DNA of 53,769 bases from an uncultured Sphingomonas sp. (GTDB lineage Bacteria > Pseudomonadota > Alphaproteobacteria > Sphingomonadales > Sphingomonadaceae): NCBI GenBank assembly GCA_913775975.1, contig CAJYLQ010000036.1, positions 1 through 53,769 of the forward strand, written 5' to 3'. The position numbers were made by a program, and so were the translations under genes. Positions 44,663-53,769 of the stretch are shown here, one piece after another; position 1 is the stretch's first letter; each line of letters opens with the position of its first letter. The notes beneath the pieces were generated by a model, which saw only the letters and a program-made list of their open reading frames with translations, did no database searches and had not been told where the DNA came from.

Positions 44663-45855
44663 GCGGCGGGACCGGCCCCAGAAAGCCCGCGACCCAGGTC
44701 GTGCAGGCGGGGCGTCGGCCGGAATGGACCGCCGGCATCGTCAACCCGCCGGTCTGGCGCGCCTCGACGATTCTCTATGATTCGGTCGCGCATCTGCGCG
44801 CGACGGGTGCGAAGGACACGCATCACACGCTGTTCTACGGCCGGCGCGGCACGCCCACCCAATGGTCGCTGGCCGATGCCCTGACCGAACTGGAGCCGGG
44901 GGCGGAGGCGACGTTCCTCTACCCGTCGGGCGTCGCGGCGGTCGCGGCGGCGCTGCTGACCGTGCTGTCACCGGGCGACGAGCTGCTGCTGGTCGACAGC
45001 GCCTATGACCCCACGCGGTCGCTGGCGACGGGGCTGCTCCAGCGGATGGGGATATCCACCCGCTTCTACGACCCGATGATCGGCGCCGGCATCGCCGACC
45101 TGATCGGCGAGAATACCCGCGCGATCTTCATGGAAAGCCCGGGCAGCCTGACCTTCGAGGTGCAGGACGTGCCCGCGATCGTCGCCGCCGCAAAGGCGCG
45201 TGGGGTCACGACGCTGATCGACAACACCTGGGCGACGCCGCTGCTGTTCCCGGTGATCGGGCTGGGCGTCGACATGAGCATCCTCGCCTGCACCAAATAT
45301 ATCGTCGGTCATTCGGATGCGATGTTGGGGTCGGTGACGGCCAACCCGGCCTGGTTCGCCCGGCTGCGCGACACGAGCTTCCAGCTGGGCCAGCATGTCG
45401 GGCCCGACGATGCGTGGCTGGGCAGCCGGGGCCTGCGCACCATGGCGGTACGGCTCGACCGGCACGGGCAGAGCGCGCTTGCGATCGCCCGCTGGCTGGC
45501 CGACCGGCCGGAGGTGGCGCGCGTGTTCCACCCCGCACTGCCCGACTGTCCGGGGCACGAGACGTTCCTGCGCGATTTTCGCGGCCCCGCCGGCCTGTTC
45601 GCGTTCGAGCTGAACGGCGGTGACGATGCCGCGCGTTCCGCGTTGATCGACGGCCTCGATCATTTCGGCATCGGCTATAGCTGGGGCGGCTATGAAAGCC
45701 TGGTCGTGCCGATCGACCCCAATCGCTATCGCAGCGTGACGCAGCGCGATCAGGCGGGGCCGATGGTCCGCCTGCAGATCGGTCTGGAGGATGCGGAGGA
45801 TCTGATCGCGGACCTGTCCGCCGGCCTCGATCGATTCCGCGCGGCGCGAGGCTGA
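44659..45855 (+). CDS. metC: Cystathionine beta-lyase (MetC)
   Basis: PLP enzyme of the Cys/Met metabolism family, 398 residues, that splits cystathionine to homocysteine, pyruvate and ammonia. Landmarks are YGRRGTPTQWSLADAL, the PLP-phosphate loop YPSGVAAVAAALL, DNTWATPLLF, and the Schiff-base Lys213 in ACTKYIVGHSD. The YGRRGTPT and GYSWGGYESL segments favour beta-lyase over gamma-synthase. The GTG start overlaps the sulfurtransferase stop by four bases. It is functionally linked to homoserine dehydrogenase 9 kb away through methionine synthesis. Confidence 0.93.
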   Translation: MSGGTGPRKPATQVVQAGRRPEWTAGIVNPPVWRASTILYDSVAHLRATGAKDTHHTLFYGRRGTPTQWSLADALTELEPGAEATFLYPSGVAAVAAALLTVLSPGDELLLVDSAYDPTRSLATGLLQRMGISTRFYDPMIGAGIADLIGENTRAIFMESPGSLTFEVQDVPAIVAAAKARGVTTLIDNTWATPLLFPVIGLGVDMSILACTKYIVGHSDAMLGSVTANPAWFARLRDTSFQLGQHVGPDDAWLGSRGLRTMAVRLDRHGQSALAIARWLADRPEVARVFHPALPDCPGHETFLRDFRGPAGLFAFELNGGDDAARSALIDGLDHFGIGYSWGGYESLVVPIDPNRYRSVTQRDQAGPMVRLQIGLEDAEDLIADLSAGLDRFRAARG

Positions 45856-46038
45856 TCGGCGCACGACCCGTAACGCTTTGCGCGCAATCGGCTTTCGTCC
45901 ACTTTTGCGACACGATCGGTCGCGCGATGTGGCGCGCGAGCAACATCCTGTTCCTTAACGGCGCGATAGTGCTGCAAGCGGCTTGTGCAACTGCGAAGGC
46001 GCTGGCATCTCGGGTGGACCGGCAGAACGATCGCGCAC

Positions 46039-46053
46039 CGGGCTTTAAGCCCG
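46039..46053. promoter_or_regulatory. Small inverted repeat upstream of TorF porin
   Basis: CGGGC-TTTAA-GCCCG lies 73 bases before the porin start, in a 270-base non-coding stretch. It may be an operator or a leader hairpin. No -35/-10 pair stands out clearly. Confidence 0.25.
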
Positions 46054-46125
46054 ACACACAGACGCGGCATCGCCGGGACATGCAGGCGGGGACATCGGAT
46101 CCATCCCAACCAAAGGGAAAACTCG

Positions 46126-46968
46126 ATGCGCTTCTCGCACCTTCTCGCCGGCGGCCTGTGCCTTGCCATGGCCACTCCCGCATTCGCGCAGGAGGAAACC
46201 GCGCCGCCGACCTCGCCGATCACCGTCAGCGGCAGCGTTGCCGTGCTGAGCGACTACCGGCTTCGCGGCATCTCCCAGACCAACAAGAACGCCGCCATCC
46301 AGGGCGCGCTGACGATCGCGCATGAAAGCGGCGTCTACATCAGCACCTTCGCCTCCAATCTGGCGGGCTGGGGCACGTTCGGCGGCGCCAACATGGAATG
46401 GGACGGTATCGCCGGCTTCAAGAAGACGTTCGGCAGCGCGACGACCGATGTCGGCGTGACGTGGTACACCTATCCGGGCGGCGCGTCCGAGTCCGACGTG
46501 GTCGAGCTGTTCGGCCGCCTCTCGGGCACCGCCGGCCCGGCGACGCTGACCGCGGGCGTCTATTACGCGCCGAAGCAGACTTCGCTCGGCTTCTTCACCA
46601 AGTCGGCGACGCCCTTCGTCGCGGGTGACGGGTCGAAGCGCGATAACCTCTACGTGACCGGCGACGGCGCGTTCGGCGTTCCCAACACGCCGGTGACGGT
46701 GAAGGCACATATCGGCTATTCGAAGGGCAATGAGGGCCTGGGCCCCAACGGCACCAGCCTGGCCCCGACCGGCAAATATTGGGACTGGTCGCTGGGCGCC
46801 GACGTCGCCTTCTACAAGAACCTGACGTTCAACGTCTCGTGGATCGACACGGACATCACCGATTCGGAATCGGCCTATCTGAAGCCGAACCTGACCAAAG
46901 GCCAGGAAGTCGGCGGCGCCTCGATCGTCGGATCGACGGTGCTGTTCTCGGTAACGGCTGCCTTCTGA
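46126..46968 (+). CDS. TorF-family putative porin
   Basis: Outer-membrane beta-barrel of 280 residues with a clear signal peptide (HLLAGGLCLAMATPAFAQ). The mature start TVSGSVAVLSDYRLRGISQTNKNAAIQGALTI is the signature of the TorF/TIGR02001 family. Alternating-hydrophobic strands continue to the C-terminal VLFSVTAAF, ending in Phe as expected for BAM-assembled barrels. In other proteobacteria members have been linked to TMAO or glutamate/nitrogen contexts, with no defined substrate. An AGGGA site precedes the ATG by eight bases. The 270-base upstream gap suggests its own promoter, independent of metC. Confidence 0.9.
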   Translation: MRFSHLLAGGLCLAMATPAFAQEETAPPTSPITVSGSVAVLSDYRLRGISQTNKNAAIQGALTIAHESGVYISTFASNLAGWGTFGGANMEWDGIAGFKKTFGSATTDVGVTWYTYPGGASESDVVELFGRLSGTAGPATLTAGVYYAPKQTSLGFFTKSATPFVAGDGSKRDNLYVTGDGAFGVPNTPVTVKAHIGYSKGNEGLGPNGTSLAPTGKYWDWSLGADVAFYKNLTFNVSWIDTDITDSESAYLKPNLTKGQEVGGASIVGSTVLFSVTAAF

Positions 46969-46980
46969 TCCACCGGGCCA

Positions 46981-47008
46981 GCGGGCGGCGCCGGGGGGTG
47001 CCGCCTGC
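46981..47008 (+). terminator. Hairpin after TorF porin
   Basis: Nine-pair stem with one G-U pair (46981-46989 with 47000-47008) and a 10-base loop, 12 bases after the porin stop. It lacks a T-tract, so terminator function is tentative. Confidence 0.35.
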
Positions 47009-47266
47009 GGGCTTGCAGGGGGAAAGCGCCGCCATGGTGCGTCTGTCCCCTCCGTTTGTGCCGGGAGCGTCCCGTCATCGACCCGTCTGACAGCGCGGTC
47101 AGGCTCCATCGGCGCGACGCCGCCATGGGCATCGTGCTCGCCTGCCGGGTTGCCGAAACAGCCGCCATGATATGCCGCCGTGACTGGGCGGCGGGTGCCG
47201 TCACGAACGGCACGGGAACCTCGAAGAAGCCGGACCGGCTCCGAAGCCAGCTTTCATCAAGTCGAA

Positions 47267-47351
47267 CCACCCCTCCCCTTCAGGGGAGGGGCCGGGGGTG
47301 GGGCGCTTCTGCAGCCGCGCGATTTCGATAGGGAGCCCCTGCCCCACCCCC
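47267..47351. repeat. Nested palindromic (REP-like) element
   Basis: Two adjacent perfect inverted repeats: a 10-bp stem with a two-base loop (47270-47279 with 47282-47291) and an 11-bp stem with a 36-base loop (47294-47304 with 47341-47351). CCACCCC at 47267 can also pair with the G-rich arm, giving alternative folds. Such C/G-rich palindromes are common dispersed intergenic repeats in sphingomonads (recalled, not searched). It is the only copy I see in the window. Confidence 0.6.
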
Positions 47352-47449
47352 ATAATGTCTCAACGGGAGGCGGCAGGCCGAACACTGCACCGTCATCGTA
47401 CAGGATAACGGCGCCCGTCCGTACGGATAGCCGCGCCGAACCCGGTGCG

Positions 47450-47857
47450 TTACGGATTCGGCGTGACGCGCGCGTCCTGGCCGTCGCCGGCGGGGGCCGC
47501 GACGATGTCGCGCGTGGTCGTGCCCTTGTCGATGACGTTGGTGTCGGGATCGCCGACCGACGAACGGATGCCCGGCGCGGCGGCATCGCTGCCCGCCTGA
47601 TCCAGCGTCGCATTCTCGCCCGGCGTGCGCGTCGCGGGGCCGAAGATCGCCTCCAGCGTCTGCGCCTGCGCATTGGCGACATTGTCCTGCGGGCGGGCGG
47701 TGCCCGGCGCCGGCGGCACCAGCGCGTAATCGGGCGGGATCACCAGCGGGGGCTGGCGCGCGACGGCGAACTCGTCGGGACGGTTGCGGTTCAGCGGGTT
47801 GCTGGCGCAGCCCGACAGGAGCGCGAGCCCCGCGGCAAGGAAGACGACGTTACGCAT
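47450..47857 (-). CDS. DUF3035 lipoprotein
   Basis: A 135-residue predicted lipoprotein: signal MRNVVFLAAGLALLSGC with lipid Cys at residue 17, then NRNRPDEFAVARQPPLVIPPDYALVPPAPG, the DUF3035 signature. The remainder is hydrophilic and probably disordered. The family commonly follows lspA in alphaproteobacteria and has no assigned function. Its start overlaps the lspA end by eight bases. The GGAG ribosome site lies in lspA. It is the last gene of the ribF-ileS-lspA unit. Confidence 0.88.
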   Translation of the reverse strand: MRNVVFLAAGLALLSGCASNPLNRNRPDEFAVARQPPLVIPPDYALVPPAPGTARPQDNVANAQAQTLEAIFGPATRTPGENATLDQAGSDAAAPGIRSSVGDPDTNVIDKGTTTRDIVAAPAGDGQDARVTPNP

Positions 47858-48355
47858 GGGGACTCTCCGCAGAAACAGGCCGGGTCTTGTCGCGCACCAG
47901 CAGCGCGCGAAGGAGCAGCAGCACGACACCGATCGTAATCGCCGCATCGGCGACATTGAAGACCAAAAAGGGGCGCCAGTCGCCGATATGCAGGTCGCAG
48001 AAATCGACCACATAACCGAACCGGATCCGGTCGAGGATGTTGCCCAGCGCGCCACCCAGCACCAGCCCCAGCGCCATCTGGTCGGCGGGATGCTTCTCGC
48101 GCGTCATCCACACCGCGACCGCGACGGCGATCGCGCCGGTCATCGCGACCAGCGCCCAGCGCGTCGCATCGCCATCCGCCGGCAACAGGCCCAGCGATAC
48201 GCCGATATTGGGGACGAAACGCAGCGCGAAAAAGCCCGTCACCTCACGCGCGGCGCCCAGATGGTCGATGCCCATCGGCCCCGTGACGACCCACTTCGAC
48301 AGCTGGTCGAGTGCGAACAGCAATGCGGCGGCGGCGATACCCGCCCGGGGCAGCC

Positions 48356-48359
<4 letters not shown>
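47850..48359 (-). CDS. lspA: Lipoprotein signal peptidase (signal peptidase II)
   Basis: Aspartic membrane protease of 169 residues with four transmembrane helices that cleaves prolipoproteins after lipidation. The catalytic aspartates are in GNILDRIRFGYVVDF and FNVADAAITIG; the first helix has ALLFALDQLSKWVV and the second FVPNIGVSLG, all family motifs. The start overlaps the ileS stop by four bases (ATGA). Substrates in this window include the lipoproteins at 5916, 21065 and 47450. Confidence 0.97.
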
Positions 48360-51151
<2,792 letters not shown>

Positions 51152-51190
51152 AGGTCGTTACGGCTTAGCGGCAAGGTGTGAACGTGTCAT

Positions 51191-52129
51191 TCACAATGCT
51201 CGGGGCCCGGCGGAGAGCCGCGCCCGCGCCTCGGCACAATCCGCCTCCATCTGGGCGGTGAGCGCGTCGAGGCTGTCGAACTTCGCTTCGGGGCGGATAT
51301 AGTCGATCAGCGCGACCTCGATGGTCTGGCCGTACAGGTCGCCGGAAAAGTCGAAGAAATAGGGTTCGAGCAATTCCTTGGGCGGATCGAAGGTCGGGCG
51401 GATGCCGAGATTGGCGGCGCCCTGCACCTGTCGCCCGTAGGGCAATCGCGCAGTGACCGCATAAATGCCGTAGGCGGGGCGGAGATATTTGCCCATGTCG
51501 AGATTGGCGGTGGGATAGCCGATCGTCCGGCCCAGCTTGTCGCCGTGCTGCACGGTGCCTTCGATCGCGAACGGGCGGGTGAGCAGGCGTGCGGCCCCGC
51601 GCGGATCGCCAGCGCGCAGCAACTCGCGGATGCGGCTGGACGACACCGTTTCCCCATCCAGTGTGACCGCGCCGACCGTTTCCGCGGTAAAGCCGTGTGC
51701 CGTGCCGAGCGCCGCCAGCATCGCGACGTCGCCGCGCTTGCCCTGGCCGAAGGTGAAATCCTCGCCGGTGACGACACCCGCCACCTGCAACCGCGCCGCC
51801 AGCCGTTCGGCAAAGGCCTCCGCGGACAAGGCCGCCAAGGCGGCGTCGAAGGCGAAGACCACCATCGCATCCACCCCCGCCGCGGCGAACAGGCGTTCGC
51901 GCTGGTCGAGCGTGGTCAGGCGAAAGGGCGGCGTGTCGGGGCGGAAGTGGCGGACGGGGTGCGGATCGAAGGTCGCGACCAGCGCCGGCCGCCCCTCGGC
52001 CCGGGCCCGCGCGACCGCCTGCCCGACCACCGCCTGGTGCCCGAGGTGAAAGCCATCGAAATTGCCGAGCGCGACGATCCCTCCGGCCAGATGCGGCGGC
52101 ACCGTCGAGCCGCCGTCCAGCCGCTCCAT
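51191..52129 (-). CDS. ribF: Bifunctional riboflavin kinase / FAD synthetase
   Basis: Makes FMN and FAD from riboflavin; 312 residues, standard size. The N-terminal adenylyltransferase domain has ALGNFDGFHLGHQAVV, DPHPVRHF, GEDFTFGQGKRGD and SSSRIRELL. The C-terminal kinase has GTVQHGDKLGRTIGYPTANL and NLGIRPTFD. It precedes ileS by 39 bases and follows the dipeptidase by 12, all on the minus strand, an order common to alphaproteobacteria for ribF-ileS-lspA. No FMN riboswitch is seen upstream. Confidence 0.97.
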   Translation of the reverse strand: MERLDGGSTVPPHLAGGIVALGNFDGFHLGHQAVVGQAVARARAEGRPALVATFDPHPVRHFRPDTPPFRLTTLDQRERLFAAAGVDAMVVFAFDAALAALSAEAFAERLAARLQVAGVVTGEDFTFGQGKRGDVAMLAALGTAHGFTAETVGAVTLDGETVSSSRIRELLRAGDPRGAARLLTRPFAIEGTVQHGDKLGRTIGYPTANLDMGKYLRPAYGIYAVTARLPYGRQVQGAANLGIRPTFDPPKELLEPYFFDFSGDLYGQTIEVALIDYIRPEAKFDSLDALTAQMEADCAEARARLSAGPRAL

Positions 52130-52141
52130 GTCATGCGCGCC

Positions 52142-53359
52142 CTAGGACCGTGGCGCCCCCGGAGCAAGAGCGGGCGCAAGACCGTTTCGCAGGAGCCGCA
52201 GCACGTTGCCACCCATCACCTTGGCGATATCATCCGGCGTGAAGCCGCGATCGAGCAAAGCCTGCGTGATCCCGACGAGCTGGCTGGTATCGAACCCGGT
52301 CGTCACCGCGCCATCGAAATCGGAGCCGAGGCCGACGTGGTCGACGCCGACGAGGTCGCGGACATGCGCAATGGCGCGGGCGACGGCGGCGGGGTCGGTC
52401 GAACAGACCGCCGCGTCCCAATAGCCGATGCCGACGACCCCGCCGGTCGCGGCGATGCCCTTGATCTCCGCATCGGTCAGGTTGCGGTTGACGCGGCAGG
52501 TCGCCTGCACGCCACCATGGCTGGAAACGACGGGGCGCCTGGCGACGCGCAGGATGTCGGCGACCGCGGCGTGGCTGGCATGCGCGACGTCGACGATCAT
52601 GCCCTTCGCTTCCATGGCCGCGATCACCTGTCGGCCGAACGGCGTCAGGCCGCCCTTGGCGATGCCGTGCATCGATCCCGCGACGTCATTGTCGAAGAAA
52701 TGCGCCATCCCCGCCATGCGAAAGCCCGCCGCATACAGGCGATCGAGATTGTCGAGCCGCCCTTCGAGGTCCTGCAACCCCTCGATCGACAGCATCGCCC
52801 CGACCGGCGCGGCGGTGAGGCAATGGTCGCCATAGCATTGCGTCCACGCCTTGCGATCGGCGAGCAGGCGGTCGACGTCGGCGGGCGCGCGCACCAGGCG
52901 CAGTTGTCCCCCCGATGCCGCAGCGGCGCGGTCCAGCTTCTCCGCATGCCATAGCGAGCGTTGCAGCAGCGACCCCCAGGTGCGCGGCGGCTGCATCTGC
53001 GCGATCGTGAGCAAGGTGATATTGTCGGTGTCGGCGCCGTTGGCATCGTAATTCTGGTGCTTGGGCGTCTTGGTGACCGACGAGAACACCTGAAGCGCGA
53101 CATTGCCCGCCTGCAACCGCGGCAGGTCGACCTGACCGCGCGAGGCGCGATCGAGCAGATCGCGACGCCATAGCAAGGTATCGGCGTGCATGTCGGCGAT
53201 GGCGAGCGTGCGGTGCAGCGCGCGGGCCTGCGGCGTCACGCGGATCGGCACGGGTATGACGCGGTTCATCGATCGGTCGATCAATACCGGCGCGATGCCG
53301 AAAAAGCCGGCGAGTGCCAGAGCGAGGATCACACCGCCGCCGATCAGCCATTTGCGCAT
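52142..53359 (-). CDS. M19-family membrane dipeptidase
   Basis: Zinc dipeptidase of 405 residues with an N-terminal membrane anchor or signal (WLIGGGVILALALAGFFGIAPVLI). The metal site HxD is in IADMHADTLLW, followed by LSIEGLQDLEG (bridging Glu), DVAHASHAAV, VVSSHGGVQA and DHVGLGSDFDGA, all M19 motifs. Renal-dipeptidase relatives hydrolyse dipeptides, D-amino-acid peptides or beta-lactams. I start at the ATG 53359 with GGGAG upstream; earlier in-frame codons are in non-coding sequence. It lies 12 bases upstream of ribF and may be cotranscribed with it. Confidence 0.93.
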   Translation of the reverse strand: MRKWLIGGGVILALALAGFFGIAPVLIDRSMNRVIPVPIRVTPQARALHRTLAIADMHADTLLWRRDLLDRASRGQVDLPRLQAGNVALQVFSSVTKTPKHQNYDANGADTDNITLLTIAQMQPPRTWGSLLQRSLWHAEKLDRAAAASGGQLRLVRAPADVDRLLADRKAWTQCYGDHCLTAAPVGAMLSIEGLQDLEGRLDNLDRLYAAGFRMAGMAHFFDNDVAGSMHGIAKGGLTPFGRQVIAAMEAKGMIVDVAHASHAAVADILRVARRPVVSSHGGVQATCRVNRNLTDAEIKGIAATGGVVGIGYWDAAVCSTDPAAVARAIAHVRDLVGVDHVGLGSDFDGAVTTGFDTSQLVGITQALLDRGFTPDDIAKVMGGNVLRLLRNGLAPALAPGAPRS

Positions 53360-53561
53360 GCCGCCGTCTCCCGCGGGGATCGTCCGCCCCCTGGAGCCGA
53401 CTATGGGCAATCGCCGGAGCATGAGCCACCCGAAATCGCACCGCGCCGATGGCGCCCCATCCTCCAAACCGTCAGCCAATCGTAAGCCGGGGTGGCTACG
53501 GCTTGGGCGCCGTCGGCGGTACGCGTGCGTCCCCATCCGCCGCACCAGACGAGGATCGACC

Positions 53562-53769
53562 ATGCGTTACCGGATAGTGCCTGCCGCCCTGATCGCCGTC
53601 GCCTGCGCCCAACCGGCCCTTGCCCGCCACCACGCCCGCCCGCCACAGCCGGCGGAAGACCCGGCATCGTGGCTTGGCGCCATGGACTATCCCCCCGCCG
53701 CGATGCGCATGGGCGAGCAAGGCGATGTCGCCGTAACGCTCGCCGTCGACGCGCAGGGCCGCGTCACCG
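53562..53769 (+). CDS. TonB C-terminal-domain protein, 3' end outside window
   Basis: The first 69 codons of a plus-strand gene. A signal peptide (MRYRIVPAALIAVACAQPALA) is followed by a short linker and then LGAMDYPPAAMRMGEQGDVAVTLAVDAQGRVT, the typical start of a TonB_C domain (YP-x-A-x-R-x-G-x-x-G-x-V). No N-terminal membrane anchor is seen, so it is a soluble periplasmic TonB-like or invasion-type protein, not an energy transducer with ExbBD anchoring (inference). It diverges from the dipeptidase gene over 202 bases. GAGGAT about seven bases upstream of the ATG serves as ribosome site. Confidence 0.8.
   Translation, partial: MRYRIVPAALIAVACAQPALARHHARPPQPAEDPASWLGAMDYPPAAMRMGEQGDVAVTLAVDAQGRVT

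Larger units (their letters stand above)
46969..47449. other. Intergenic region, no gene supported
   Basis: This 481-base gap separates the convergent porin and DUF3035 genes. It holds a porin-end hairpin (46981-47008) and a compound palindrome (47267-47351). Short open frames cross it, but they run through the palindrome, lack convincing ribosome sites and resemble no family. Confidence 0.7.

Noticed and set aside
47056..47331. Small plus-strand frame of 91 codons in the large gap
   Set aside because: It reads through the palindromic element and has no convincing ribosome site, domain or signal peptide.
53401..53561. Possible tRNA gene, because one translated frame had a GWGRTRTADG-like look
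   Set aside because: I could not form a cloverleaf: there is no GTTCGANTC T-loop with a paired acceptor stem on either strand.

Overview
The window is a GC-rich chromosomal segment (close to 70% G+C by eye) with dense, often overlapping genes. It looks like an alphaproteobacterium of the Sphingomonas group. The evidence is gene order and content: ribF-ileS-lspA followed by a DUF3035 lipoprotein; hflK-hflC-degP; a Rhodobacter-type phosphatidylethanolamine methyltransferase; an iron-sulfur (6-4) photolyase of the PhrB class; a TorF-type porin; and small secreted proteins with a D-I-x-V-C-G motif that I associate with sphingomonads. I see no tRNA, rRNA, CRISPR array, insertion sequence or phage gene. 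The genus is an inference, not a match.

Layout. 1-3006: the 3' part of acnA, a DUF2147 protein and a clear terminator. 3154-7901: a complete tripartite drug-efflux operon (HlyD/EmrA adaptor, DHA2/EmrB transporter, OprM/NodT outer-membrane lipoprotein) with a convergent TetR regulator. 7950-14018: a membrane-lipid neighbourhood with psd, a divergent class III aminotransferase, a DUF962/Mpo1-like membrane protein coupled to pmtA, an LpxH-like phosphoesterase and a family 4 glycosyltransferase. 14032-23445 (minus strand): a Bcr-type MFS transporter, a very acidic protein, an MliC-domain lipoprotein, an SGNH hydrolase, a CaiB/BaiF CoA transferase, a GH13 alpha-glucosidase, a GT4 glycosyltransferase and a penicillin-acylase-family hydrolase, several joined by 4-base overlaps.

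23541-31563: a 2OG-Fe(II) oxygenase (plus), then minus-strand operons herA-like ATPase / M20 amidohydrolase / nucleotidyltransferase-like, and hflK-hflC-degP. 31634-37374: Mrp/ApbC, a CoA-binding protein and two tandem secreted paralogues (plus), homoserine dehydrogenase (minus), and an OPT-family transporter (plus). 37413-42252 (minus): queF, a large GT4 protein with a C-terminal alpha/alpha-toroid-like region, a GH130 enzyme and a PaiB-type FMN protein. 42282-46968 (plus): PhrB photolyase, a sulfurtransferase, a cystathionine beta-lyase and a TorF porin. 46969-47449 is the only gap above 300 bases and carries a nested palindromic element. 47450-53359 (minus): M19 dipeptidase, ribF, ileS, lspA and a DUF3035 lipoprotein. 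The last 208 bases start a TonB-domain protein that runs out of the window.

The most interesting regions are the lipid neighbourhood (Psd makes PE, PmtA methylates it, and an aminotransferase and a putative 2-hydroxy-fatty-acid dioxygenase of unknown role sit between them) and the GT4-GH130 operon, whose second gene seems to have its ribosome binding site inside a hairpin. No clearly unprecedented system is visible. The novelty lies in uncharacterised genes in informative contexts.
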